DNA of 64,000 nt, taken from NCBI GenBank assembly GCA_026874595.1, contig CM049320.1:49114714-49178713 (forward strand). Direction: 5' to 3'. The position numbers and the translations under genes were made by a program. The stretch comes from Sipunculus nudus (lineage: Eukaryota; Annelida; Sipuncula; Golfingiida; Sipunculidae). Positions 10,932 through 22,004 of the stretch are shown here, piece by piece. Each line of letters begins with the position of its first letter. Within the stretch, counting starts at the first letter, position 1. The notes beneath the pieces are model-generated. The model did not search any database. It saw nothing but the letters and a program-made list of their open reading frames with translations, and was not told the DNA's origin.

Positions 10932-13900
10932 CTGTGTAACATACACACAACAAAACGTAAGCAACCTTCATTACAAAATAAATTAAGGTAAGTCTACTTC
11001 TTTATAATGTCCTTCATTAAGTATGTTCTTTTTTAGTACTAACAAGAACGTTAACAGATTGGATGTTCTGCATGCACTTTTAAAGAAGCAGCGTCGAGGG
11101 CCCTATGTCTTTCGGTCATAGATCGTGAGCGCAAACTCTTGATTCTGAGAATGGCATAAATTAACAATATAATTTCAAGTGCGTTGTAGAGAGACACTGG
11201 TCGGTTTGTGAAAGGACAGACACAGTGGTTCAGCATTGCTTTACCTGGGATACACAGTCGTTTCTAGGGACCACTATGAACCCGCCGATTTCGTCCAACA
11301 ACTTGTGCGTGGCTTCACTTACATGAATTTTCTGTGCTACAATAGCAAACATACAAGAATTATGGCTTATTGTAACCACAGCATATCATTTAGCCAGTTG
11401 CATAAACAGATTGAAGAACGACCAGAATATGTACGGAATATATACGAGTTTCAAGACATTACTCACAAAAGGTACTATGTCATCTGCATTTTAACACCAT
11501 AATCCTGTACGTTTAGTCAGGCATGCAAACAGGTTAAGGGACCTAAAAGAAACACTACGCATAAATAATACAGGCATTGAAGCAGATATTATAAGAAGCA
11601 TATATTTGGAATATAAGCCCTTCAGGTAGCAGGTCTTCTGAATGTGTAAATTAACTAAGCAAAGCTTGTTAACACAATAAAGATTACCCTGACGTTACTA
11701 TGTGCTAGACGATGTCTTATTGCAATTCTCATCGCAGTCTTTAGTTACATAGCAACCGACGTGAAGCGAAATATCTACATCTCCTTTGCGTCTCAGAACC
11801 TTCTCTTTGATACCAACTGGAAATAAAAAGACCTTTGTCAACAATATAAGCATTTTGTACTAACGTAATCCGGTGGACTCCATCTTTGACGTCACGTTAA
11901 CCGTCTCACCGAACAAACAGTAGCGCGGCATCTTGGTGCCAACCACCCCGGCAACAACAGGACCTGAAATAAATCAGAATTCGAGTATATTTCAAATTTT
12001 TCACATTCTGATCTGAGTCATTCTCTATACTGATGAAAAAGCAAATTTATGGCCGACATTTTACGTATTTGACAATTCATCTACTTAAAAGAACGGTAAA
12101 GGACCAAAAAAATTGAAAAAAACTACAATTTAAGTATCAAAGAATCGAGAATACGAAAAACGTCACCAAGAGGTATGTAAATGACACCTTGAAGTAGTTG
12201 GGGAGATGTGTGAATGACACCTTGACGTACCTGGGAAGGTGTGTGAATGACACCTTTACGTATATGGTGAGATGTGCAAATTAAACCTTGACGTACCTGA
12301 CGAGTTGTTAATAACACGTTGACGTACCTGACGAGGTGTCAATGACACGTTGACCTACGTGACGAAGAGTTAATGACACGTTGTCGTACCTGAGTGGACG
12401 CCGATCCTGAGTCTGTACTTGGTGCCCACGAGGTGCGGGATCTCCATCATGTTGATGTGGTCCAGGACGTCGATGGCCAGGGTACCTATCTCTGACGCAT
12501 GCTGCTTACCATTCATTTTAGGACAACCTGCAAAATACGTCCTCAGTATGTTTTTTTAATATATAATGGTCTCATTTTTGTATTTTCATAATCATCATGA
12601 ATTAATTCAAGGCTACACAGACACACACACTCTCTCTACACAATAAACTCATATGTAAAATGAGTCAAAATCGTGCGATAAGCAGAGGAGAGTTTACCGA
12701 ATTTTCAGAGTAGGCCTGTCAGTCGGCTGCATGGGCCGACTACCAAACCATTATAACATCATTATTGGCTCCCGGGAGAGGGAGAGAGACCCCCTATCCC
12801 ACTTCTTAAAAACTCACACAATACTTGTAGCCATTTTTCCAACCCAAACCCTTTTCCCGTAAAAATGGTATGAACAGTGAAGCCGGGGCGTCAATACGGG
12901 GGGGGGGGGATGGAGTAAATATACCACCATTTTAATCAAAAGGGGATGGTTGATATAATTATACTCCCTGATTTTCAGAGATTAATATTTATATATTTGT
13001 AATAAAATATATTAATATATATTAATTTTTTACCAGTTATTGAGCAAGTTCTTTTATAAGTTACTCACGAAAATCACTAAATAAAACACTGTATTAAATT
13101 AATCAATAGAAATAACTTGTTAAAGAGCATTTGTTTCTTTTGAAGTGGGCAGGATTGCTGCATATGAACCCCTAACATTGTGCCATTGCGTTATGACGAT
13201 CTTGCACAAGTCCTCCTGTTTTGCAGCTCCTATCTAACGTCGGGAATCACTATAACAAAAACCATCAGAGACATGAATGGTTACTGACCTGATACTACCA
13301 TGTATGCGTCCCCAATGGTCTCAACTTTGTACACGTCGTACTGCTGGATGCGCTCATCAAGACACATGTACAGGCAATTAAGCATCTGTACCACCTGTAC
13401 AAGTAACGTGTAACGAAATTACCCTAACGCAGTGGTTATATACTGGAATCGTTCCAGATGTCCTTACCTCTAACCGCCGCTTCGTTTAGCATGTTTTATT
13501 TGAGTCTCCTCACCAGGGTGGCACATGGGCAAGAATCAGAGCAACGAGAGCGGGGTGTCGCGGTTTTAAACTTGGAGTTCATATGACCTCACGCTCTCAC
13601 TGGTCTGATTACAATTCTGTGACCTGGTGGTGAAACCCGGAGAGTCTTGCTTTACTGAACAGCGGTCAAAGCGAAGGACTTTGAAACGACCGCAGCGTAT
13701 AACCCGCTGCTTAAAGAGTGTAAGATTACAATTACTACGTCTCATATGATAAACATTATAATCACCAGAACATTATTACACATACACACTTGATACAAAA
13801 GCACTGATAAATAACGCCAATAACTGCAATACAGGCAGCCTTTTAGTGCATGTATAAACATTCATTACTAACACGTTGGTCAGGCAACTTTTCTTTTCTC

Positions 13901-16900
13901 GGTCTGCCATTAGGCCTTGCTATTTTTTATCCACTTGCCTTCACTGATCTGTATCTAATTAGTATGTATTAGGAATTTTTCTGTAAATAAGTGGCAATTA
14001 AGGTAGTTAATTGTTTTTAGCCAAACACGGGGACCCGACCGCGGGAGGGGGGTCGCGTCACGCTTCACCGATCCTTTACTATATGGCCTCTTGGCAAAGT
14101 GGAAACACGCCAGTTGCTCGGTTGCCGTGGTACAAGCAAAAAAGTCAAATGCGTTTGCTGGCGGCCGCGGGATTAACTGGGAATTTCTCCGGTCACTCAA
14201 TGAGTCGGGGTTTCGCCACCGATGCTGCCACGGCACAGCTTCGGGACTGGGAGATTAAACTCCCAGTACGCTGGAGGAGCCATGTCTACCAATCTTACAT
14301 AGAAACACCCGGCCGCTTACATTAAAATCGGCATCGCAAACAGGGTAGCTAGCTATTGTGACTCGAGACTCGCGGTAAAAAAACCACCCATGCTCTCCCA
14401 GCTATTCCACTGCGGCTCATTGCACACATTTCGTATATCATTTTCCCCCATACTTTTCGCGTTTTGACTTTTTGTTTTGTTTTTATTTTGTATTGTAGGC
14501 ACCATTCTTTGATAGCCGGGCTTTTATTCGGCCCTACGAACCGCCGATAAGTATTAAAGGTCTGGCTCTGAGGCACAAAATATTTCAGAATCCTCGTTTT
14601 TTATGTGCGAGAAATGCTTGAAGTGGCTAAAAGACCGTTGTTAGGATGATGCTTATATAATATGACTCCGTGTAAGTATTACGAATTATCAGAACATGAA
14701 TTCTGCAATGGCCCAAAAAAAAAAAAAATGAAAATGAAAGTATCCATACTGGTTGGTCTCTTGCCTCACCGTGGGAACACGTGAACACCAGAAGGAGAGA
14801 ATTTTGATAATATCCAATGGACGACTTAACTAACAAAGACTAAATGTGTGCAACCGCCGGGCGATCATTGGAAGTCTTCCTCGAAACCCGCAAGCGAGAG
14901 ATAAAGGGGGACTATAACCTTAAAAACACACACAATTTAATTCCAAATGCAAATATGTCACCTACAACTCTGCCAACAGATCTGTTTTGAATACTCGGCA
15001 TATTTGTGACACAAACAGGACAAACACGGGCAGAAGAAAGAAAAAAAAAGAAAGAAGTTTTGCAAGAAAGGTTACCTGTATCGGGGAGCTCTGGGCTGCT
15101 ATGGCAGTAAATCCAACGACATCAGAGAAGAAGATGGTGACTGAACTGAAGGTTTCCGCTTTCACCTCCTCGTTCTTCTTCAGCTGTTCAGCCACCGACC
15201 TGGGCAGCATTTGGTACAAAAGCGTGTCCGTCCTTTTCTTTTCTTTGCTCAATGCCTTGGTCCTGATAGAAAGTATGGATATCTGACATTCGAACATCAA
15301 GTCATCAAAACTACTCTACATATAAGACTTCAGAAATATTGGTTTCCGCGTTCACCTGTAGTTAAAGACTTTAACGTCCTAAGATGTTTTACATTTTTAT
15401 TTGTGGTTCAGCATTGATTATTGGATTTTACAGACGATTGTAATGGCATGAAACTAATTATGTTTGAAATTTGACGATTAGGGTAACTTCTTTTTCTTTT
15501 CCTTTTGACTTATTTCGTGCATTTTCATTATGTTGTTTATGGTATCAGCTTTACCTAGGAAAACAAGATAGGCGACTTGAAGCCTAAATAGGGGTACTGA
15601 AAAAGAGTTGTTGGAAAATTCATTTTGATAATAGACTCGCACTTGTGAATATGATGAACTGGTATGTATTCCTCTGATCTACATTAAACACACCAAGAAG
15701 TTTATGTAAAAGGACGGAACTGAAGCATCAATAAAGCCATATACGGCCATAATCTCCAGAAAAAAACACATCCCGTTAACTACGTCATCATATAACGTAT
15801 GACGTGGTTTTGTCTCCGGTAACTATGTCATCATATGACGTTATCTATGTCTCCAGTAATGGCCCAAAACCCTTATTGTTCTCCAGTTTAATACATTTTT
15901 TTCTATCCTTGACACGTGTTAAAAAAAGACTTAATTTAAACGGAAAATATGCACGATCAGTGGCTCATATATAATACAGACAATTACCGTCCTTCTGGCG
16001 GGCCGTTGAAGCCAAGAGCTATACCAGGCCCTCTACATGTCTGCCAACCCTAAGTACACAGAATTATTAATTACTACCTTGGTATATATATTCATTGACA
16101 CGGGCTTGGAATCTTAAAAAAAAATTAAAAACTCCTTTTGTGGACATGGAAGCTTTAGAAGAGGGAACTATTAAAAAACAAAATCACTGCTCTTCCACTG
16201 GTTTTGTTACATAAAGACACAACAACAATGGCCTCCACTAAGGATAGGATTAAGAGGAAATGGTTACGAAGAAAAAAATAACTATCACCTGTCGGCCAGA
16301 GAGACGGAGTAGCCCTGCATATCTGACGTCAGCGAGAACACGCCGTGAAGCACTATGGGACAGAGACTGACACCGGCCAGGAAGATTGTCATCACAGTAA
16401 CAAGTCTGTCCAACTGACGTGACCTCTGACCTTCACTCATATCCTCGATTCTCTGCGACAGCTGTTTCTGTATGTTCAGTAAAGTATCGATGTAACTGGT
16501 CATATTGCTGAACCAAGATTCCCCTAATGTTATTGAAGCATCAATTTTTCCGGATGCGTTTTCCCTTATAACGTATCTCATTCTCCTAAGATCCTCCTGA
16601 AATAGGTCAATCGTCTGCACCTGACGTTTGTAAATGCGGTCTACAATTTCTGAGTACTGCCTTGCCTCATACAGGGTCAGGTTGGCAATGTCCTGGTGTT
16701 CAACGAAGGTCAGGTAGTCCTCCGTCGTTCGGAAACTCCCGCGTGAGAAGAATATGGCGCCGAATGCACGCTCCACGCCAAACGCTTCTTTGGAGAGGAT
16801 GATCTCATATAGTGCCACCAGGTGGCGCCACGTGCTGCCTTGGCCAACTTCCTTTACCGATTCTCTCATCCAGCGGAGAAACGTATCTGTGACGCTAGTG

Positions 16901-18815
16901 TAAAACTCCAGTTCGTCCTTTGCCTTTGGTTGTGAGACATCCAGCTGGTACCTGTTTGTATCAAATTAATTACCACAATACGATGACAAAATGAGCATGA
17001 GCACATTTTTTCCCTTAAAGTTTCAAAATGTTATTTCAAAATATGACTTTATGACATCGATTTATTAACAAACTGACCTTTAAACACGTCTAAATTTCTA
17101 TAAAATACGTTTAAAATAGCTGTTTAAGGCATGTTTATTGTACATGTATGAGCAATAAATCAACAAAAGTTTAGATCGGTATGGTGGCATGCAAGATGTA
17201 TTTTAACGAAAAATGTCTTGATTGGGAAATTATACTTTGAACATTTAACACATTATACGGAAAGTTAGCGAGGTTTTATCAGTCCAAACGAGTAACATGT
17301 AACTGCCAGGAAAATGAGAGTATGCGTTCAATCCCGTTCCTTTTTGTTCGCAATCATACGGAATCTCATGATATTTTAAGAGCAATTCGGGAAAGGGCCA
17401 GTGAAGAATCAATTAGATTTTGGTGTGGATCTGGCGCATTTTCCGGATTCATGAACCTAATCAAGTTATATTTATAAATGAAGAATCACCTATGAACAAA
17501 TGAACCTAAGAATATTGGCTGAATAAATGAATGCGAAAAAAAAAAGCTTTTGGGAGCATACCACAATAGGGATCTCTACATAGCGGAGGTCTGCATTCCT
17601 TAGAATGCATATCTTTGAGTTCCTAGAGTACAAAGTTTGATTTTTGTGGACTAGTTTGTCCGTACCTGTGACGGTTCAAGAAGGCCAGGAACCTCTCCTT
17701 AGTTGAGAAGTTGAAGTTGTTGTCAGCCTGAGTGATGTCCGGCCAGCTCGACAGGCTCTCCACGGCGTCGTCCGTGATGGGGTACCGGCGAACCAGAAAG
17801 TTCTTTGTTTCTGGTCCGATGACGCTCACATAGAGGGCGCTCATGTCACGCTCTTTCTGGATATTGTGTATGACGCCCGCCAGCTCCACCCCGAGCGTGA
17901 TGGAGTCCATCACAGAGCCTCCCTGCACGTACGACACCGTCCGCCGTGACAGCAGACTCCCGCTTAAACTCATCAGCACCACGAACGGAAGGAAGGTTAG
18001 GAACAACATCTTCACCTGTTGAATTCGCTTTCCTTTCTTCGTGATAGGGTTACCTATACAATATATATATATATATAAAATAGTGTGTACATTTCCAAAT
18101 TATAATAAAAAAAATTTAGTTCAAGCGGAAGAATTAGTTGGAAGTTATCTCATCTTCAGTATGGTGTGTCTTCCATAATTATACATACAAACAGCATACT
18201 TGTATACTGATGCGTAATTGTTATATTATAAAGCTATTTCATGGGACCAACCCCACTCCAAAACACAGTACAAAATAGAAAAAAAATAATTTTTTATTCT
18301 ATGAATTCAAAGATTTGACAAATCTAACAGAAATATTACAATAGAATAAAAAAATGACAATAGTTCAAGACATTAATGAAAATATAACATCCTTTGCTAT
18401 ATTACGTGTCTAAAAGAAGTTTGTTTTATATATTCTATCGCATATGAAAAATTTCAATAGCAATTTCTCATTTTTGAAAAAAAAGTTTGTTGAATCGACC
18501 GAAAACTACCACGGATCAGAGCCGAAAATATGTGATTTAATAACTTTATTTGATCCTGGAATGTCGTCATATCTAATTGATTGCAAATGTAAAGTTAACG
18601 GAGACACAGACCTCCACTTAGATTAATTATAAGAAATGACCTTCACAAGCGCTGATTATGCTCCTGCCGGCCGGTTCTATGTGGAGCATGTCCATGATCA
18701 CCCGGTCCAGTTCTGACTGAGCCAGGGACACCATTGATGGGAAAAGAGAGTTGGCGCCACCTGGTGTCCGTGCCGGGCTCACCCTGGCCTCCTTCATCCT
18801 GATAAACCAGGACAT
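10764..18815 (-). CDS. NIT-domain receptor guanylate cyclase (nine exons, 671 aa)
   Basis: Joined minus-strand exons 18815-18641, 18053-17666, 16951-16289, 15262-15076, 13394-13289, 12527-12390, 11963-11865, 11336-11245 and 10931-10764 give 2016 bases, 671 residues plus stop, with GT/AG borders and matching phases throughout. Layout: cytoplasmic N-terminus, membrane segment about 74-93, extracellular NIT (nitrate/nitrite-sensing type) domain about 100-370, membrane segment about 372-395, helical linker with [13 protein letters not shown], then a class III cyclase domain with [21 protein letters not shown] and RIGVHSG. E496 and C568 match GTP-selective residues; D456 and D500 match the metal ligands. 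The arginine expected at 579 is lysine. It should make cGMP at a membrane. NIT-domain cyclases have been linked to nitric oxide signalling in the annelid Platynereis; a similar role here is inference. The start ATG has the context GCCACCATG; a 5' UTR exon must lie upstream. Confidence 0.9.
11245..11336 (-). CDS. Cyclase exon 8
   Basis: Acceptor ATTGTAG|CACAG, donor TCCCAG|GTAAAG. With the base carried from exon 7 it encodes [20 protein letters not shown] and [10 protein letters not shown], the usual helix and strand after the transition-state motif. The phase matches both neighbours. Confidence 0.9.
11865..11963 (-). CDS. Cyclase exon 7 (transition-state motif)
   Basis: Acceptor ATTTCAG|GTCCTG, donor TTAC|GTTAGT. 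It encodes [20 protein letters not shown] and [14 protein letters not shown]568 is the guanine-selective cysteine and N575 the transition-state asparagine; residue 579 is lysine where receptor cyclases have arginine. Confidence 0.92.
12165..12390 (-). repeat. Minisatellite of splice-donor-like units in cyclase intron 6
   Basis: Read on the gene strand, about seven units of 31-33 bases follow exon 6. Each aligns to the exon 6 donor and the bases after it. Units at about 12231, 12296 and 12328 contain CAGGTACGTCAA, a stronger donor match than the true CAGGTACGACAA; others are degenerate (CGTAGGTCAACG, CATATACGTAAAGG). The array seems to have grown from a copy of the donor itself. Confidence 0.85.
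12390..12527 (-). CDS. Cyclase exon 6
   Basis: Acceptor TTTGCAG|GTTGTC, donor CTCAG|GTACGA. It encodes [20 protein letters not shown] and later YRLRIGVHS, standard cyclase-core segments. Its donor is the first member of a tandem array of donor-like repeats in the following intron. Confidence 0.93.
12880..12980 (+). repeat. Fragment related to the 61381 hAT-like MITE
   Basis: CCGGGGCGTCAATACGGGGG followed by AGTAAATATACC resembles the left part of the element at 61381 (CAGGGGCGTCAATTTAGGGG ... GGGGAGTATATCC). It includes a poly-G run at about 12899-12909. Only one end is recognisable. Confidence 0.5.
13289..13394 (-). CDS. Cyclase exon 5 (GTP selectivity and second metal site)
   Basis: Acceptor TTGTACAG|GTGGTA, donor ATCAG|GTCAGT. 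The 35 codons encode [20 protein letters not shown] followed by [16 protein letters not shown]496 is the guanine-selective glutamate and D500 the second metal ligand. Confidence 0.93.
14040..14323 (+). pseudogene. Tyrosine recombinase C-terminal fragment (DIRS/Crypton-like)
   Basis: The plus-strand frame encodes [20 protein letters not shown], then [51 protein letters not shown]. GHSxxRGFAT carries the histidine and arginine of the catalytic tetrad, RW the following conserved position, and VYQSYI the catalytic tyrosine. This matches the C-terminal core of eukaryotic mobile tyrosine recombinases (DIRS or Crypton type). No upstream catalytic arginine, reverse transcriptase or intact frame was seen. 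It sits in cyclase intron 4, antisense to the gene, and is probably dead. Confidence 0.7.
15076..15262 (-). CDS. Cyclase exon 4 (signalling helix and first metal site)
   Basis: Acceptor TATCAG|GACC, donor ATACAG|GTAACC; enters in phase 2 and leaves in phase 0. It encodes [20 protein letters not shown], the conserved helix before the cyclase domain, and [19 protein letters not shown] with the first metal-binding aspartate (residue 456). Confidence 0.93.
15770..15870. repeat. Short degenerate tandem repeat in intron 3
   Basis: Two units containing TAACTACGTCATCATATAACG and TAACTATGTCATCATATGACG, about 50 bases apart. Confidence 0.6.
16289..16951 (-). CDS. Cyclase exon 3 (rest of NIT domain and second membrane segment)
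   Basis: Acceptor AACAG|GTACCAG, donor GACAG|GTGATAG. It encodes the second half of the NIT domain, including [18 protein letters not shown], which pairs with the Q-(K/R)-ER half, then a helical region and the hydrophobic segment [21 protein letters not shown]-glycosylation sequons NLT, NAS and NMT lie on the extracellular side, as expected. Confidence 0.9.
17315..17626 (+). mobile_element. Helitron-like non-autonomous repeat, copy 1
   Basis: Starts near GAGTATGCGTTCAATCCCGT and ends with a short hairpin GCATTC-ctta-GAATGC, a spacer and CTAG. Copies at 25809-26017 and 57217-57538 share both ends. Hairpin plus CTRR at the 3' end and no inverted repeats fit the Helitron pattern. It lies in cyclase intron 2. 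Confidence 0.5.
17666..18053 (-). CDS. Cyclase exon 2 (membrane anchor and first half of NIT domain)
   Basis: Acceptor TTGTATAG|GTAACC, donor CACAG|GTACG. It encodes a basic stretch ([10 protein letters not shown]), a hydrophobic segment [20 protein letters not shown] and the start of the NIT domain with [20 protein letters not shown], the characteristic Q-(K/R)-ER motif of NIT domains. It enters in phase 1 and leaves in phase 2. Confidence 0.88.
18058..18079. repeat. (TA)n microsatellite at an intron end
   Basis: Short TA tract immediately upstream (on the gene strand) of the exon 2 acceptor, in place of a usual polypyrimidine tract. Confidence 0.9.
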
Positions 18816-18829
18816 GGTGGCCGTCGAGG
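18641..18829 (-). CDS. Cyclase exon 1 (start codon)
   Basis: The exon follows an acceptor TTCCCCTCAG at 18830 and ends at AAG|GTCATT. Coding starts at ATG 18815 in the context GCCACCATG, giving 58 codons plus one base. The N-terminus ([14 protein letters not shown]...) is soluble and cytoplasmic by position. Phase 1 fits exon 2. Bases 18816-18829 would be 5' UTR; if instead translation starts upstream, they would add STAT to the protein. Confidence 0.78.
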
Positions 18830-20745
18830 CTGAGGGGAATATACATGGTTATATATAACTGACATAACAGTATAAGGAAATAACATCTTATACTGACCGC
18901 TATGTATTGTATACACGGGCACAGCAGCCCGAACGCTTTTATTGAATAACTCCTTGAAAAGACTCAATATATTTATATGAACGTATGTTATCAGCCATAA
19001 ATAGTCACTTTATTTTTTAACCAATTTTTAATTGCATACTATATTGCATTATAATACTGATGCATATACAACATGTGGGGAGTAAAACAGCAAGCCTATC
19101 GACATCAGCATAGGCTTTGGATTGGTTTTGAAGGGGGGGGGGGTGCATTATGTCCATCAAACACTAGGTCGCGTAAGCGCCCGCGCGGGGGTGGGTGTAG
19201 GAGGGGGCATGATACATGGTATGGAATATTTTGAAGAAAAAAATTAATGGAGATATTTACCTTTTTGCTATTTCTAATTTCATGTGGAACCACAGAAAAA
19301 TTACCAAATATTGAATTTACAGAATCATGCGTGCAACATTGATCAATTTATATCCTGAAATATGATCTTTTTCACATCATCATGTTTTAATTTTATTCAA
19401 AACCATAGGCGTGCATGGAATATGAAGCATTAAACAAATATACTTGTTTTCAAAGGATATATATTTTTACACTTACATGAAATTTAGGATGGAAATTTAA
19501 AATCAACATTAACACGAACAATTTATGGAACACTGACCAGAATTCAAGGATATAATTACACATTGTCCTTTACTCTAAAACTGTCATATTCCAAAGCAGA
19601 CCTGTCTATAAGGTAATCAATTTTTATTATAACATTAAGTATTTCCCACCATTTTCAAATATTTGTAATCCATTATAGGTCAATCGTTTGTATCTAAAAT
19701 AGCACAATGCTGCACTTCATCACTGACTAGAGGTACACTTTAGTTCGGCATTATATGAAAAGTTCAGGTCCAAAGCCAATTATCATCCCATAACCAATTT
19801 GAACCCAAAGGATTCAAACTGGGTTGATACAGACACGAGCTTGTCGGATATAAACAAAACGAACCAGCCGTGACATGGACCAGGCGCCTCCCGTCGTTTC
19901 AAAAAGGCCGAGATGCCTGCACTCCATTCAAGGTAGGTTCAAGGTTTGGTCAGTAACAAGCGTGGTCACTTATTATAAAACATGTTATAACACCACTTGC
20001 AATACGGTGTGTTGTCCCATCATGTGTCACCCAAACACCCCTTCTGTGCGCATATACGCTTCCGGTTATGGCGTAAGAGAAAGTTGGCTCACGTCACCAT
20101 TAAACTGTTATTTCAAACATGATTTATGTGATTTATTGAGAAAAACAGCACCTAAGAATATTAAACCTAGGGCTATAACGATCTATTATATTAACATGGA
20201 AAAACGTTATAATTAATAATGTATGGGATAACGTTGCTGACAGATGATAACACGGTAAAATGTGACTGACAATAATATATGTATGGTGATATAATGCGTG
20301 ATATATTTAACGTCAATTTATTTGTTAACCTTTTCGCTTATCATGCAAGAAAATCTAGTATGCGTATGCTTGATTCAAAATGTTTAATTTCAAACGTGGT
20401 AATGAAAAAATGGGTAACATTATTGTTATGTACGGTTCATCACCTCTGCCTGTCAGTGCCATCTAGCGCTAAAGCTTGGACCGATTCTGAAATATTTCCT
20501 CATACTCCACACGCGAGATCTCGTCTGTGATGGGGAAAGACCTCTTGCCAGTCAATGTGCATAAGGCACTATATCCAGTCGAACGTAAGCTGTTTCACCC
20601 GCAATGGAAAATTACAATAATATTTATTACAACAATAATAATTACAATAATAAAAAAAAAGGACAAATAGTAAATATCATGGATGCACCGACAAAGTCAA
20701 TTCGTAATATAACCAACAAACCGCATTTGTCCGTGAAACATATTT
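18830..20745. other. Intergenic, probably includes the cyclase promoter; nothing recognised
   Basis: Upstream side of the cyclase gene. Poly-G at 19131-19142 and a GC-rich patch at 19170-19210 interrupt AT-rich sequence. A short plus-strand frame at 19875 (MDQAPPVVSKRPRC) ends at a donor-like CAAG|GTAGG but has no supporting context. Confidence 0.4.
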
Positions 20746-20756
20746 TTTATATTGAT

Positions 20757-21500
20757 AAACCTGCGGTGTAATATCTGTGACGCGGTATTGTAAATATAAA
20801 CAGAAACTTGTGCACGTGCTATACCGTTAATAGTTTTCGTGATACAACTTTGTTGCCAGAATTGTTGCAGACATAAATGAAAAGTTATAGTACAGGGACG
20901 TTTGTTGTGGTCTTTTCAACATTATGCGAAAGGATAACCTGCATAAATAGGGGATTAACCATTATTGCATGCTTGAATAAGACACGAGTCCCAAGGGATC
21001 GAGCGTCACATGTTGTTTTAATTTACTGATCACCCAAGTGAGGCGTTGACTTGGTCAAATGTAAGTTAAAACGTTCTGTAGTCCATATCAAACGGCGGGG
21101 TCCTGTCATTGTCTCAATTGACCTTTGACCCTGTATGGAGGTTGACATGTCCACATGCTCCGTACAGAAGATCTATCTGTGAAGGTCAAGGATATAGCGC
21201 CTGCCTACAATAATGTGCTCACAACACAAGCATCAAATTGTAAATTGCATTTTGCCTGGGAATTGAAAGTGACAACAATTATGTTAATGAAGCAAATATA
21301 AAGAACATATATCGACAACATCCTTTCTTAATTTAACCAACATCAAGTATTTGCAGTTTAAACATAGTTTATATTTTGCAAACCCGGCGATTATATTTTG
21401 CGGTGTAATATCCGTGACCCGGCATAGTTCATATTACAGGAACTTATGGACGTGTTTCCGTAGTGATATTACGTTATACATCTGTTTCTAGAACTGTTGA

Positions 21501-21563
<63 letters not shown>

Positions 21564-21970
21564 CAATGTGATCATCCAGTTTTCTTGTAATGGCCAGAAC
21601 AATGATCTGCAACAAAATCACTTTACTCAAATGAAGGAAGGGGAATTATCCAGTACAGTGGGCCGTCATAACAAGTGAGGGGATGTTGTTCACAGTAATG
21701 ACAATGCAACTTGGTCCGTTCATTCAGGCCGAACACGCTAATAATAATCTGCTTGGTCTGTTCATATGACAAAATAGATGTTGACCTGAGCGGAAGTTAA
21801 CGAGACTGTGTGCATGAATAGGGACAGGGGAGTAACATTGGTTTCAATAGACCTTGCCCTTGAGCAGAGGTTAATATTTCATGTGAAAGCTAAACTGAAG
21901 TTGAATGTAACCTTCGTTCGCGACCTGACAATGTGCGTGATTAATGAGGAAAAACAGAATAAATAACCCG
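20757..21970. repeat. Diverged direct duplication, two units about 640 bases apart
   Basis: TGCGGTGTAATATCTGTGAC at about 20761 recurs as TGCGGTGTAATATCCGTGAC at about 21399. Similar downstream blocks (acttgtgcacgtg / acttatggacgtg; CAATTGACCTTTGACCC / CAATAGACCTTGCCC; acaataatgtgc / acaatgtgcg) keep the same order. No open frame spans either unit. Confidence 0.6.
21502..21561. repeat. (TA)n microsatellite
   Basis: About 30 TA units inside the second unit of the direct duplication. Confidence 0.95.
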
Positions 21971-22004
21971 TGTGAAAATCTCCTGAGCCTCTTTCTATTT
22001 TTAA

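Noticed and set aside
11700-11823. Open stretch after TTTCCAG on the minus strand ([16 protein letters not shown]...) as the last cyclase exon
   Set aside because: It would need an intron of about 40 bases and lacks the conserved IHVS helix. The exon at 11336-11245 fits phase and family sequence exactly.
19875-20216. 113-codon plus-strand ORF upstream of the cyclase gene
   Set aside because: No recognised motif after a short donor-like site; composition is like noncoding sequence.
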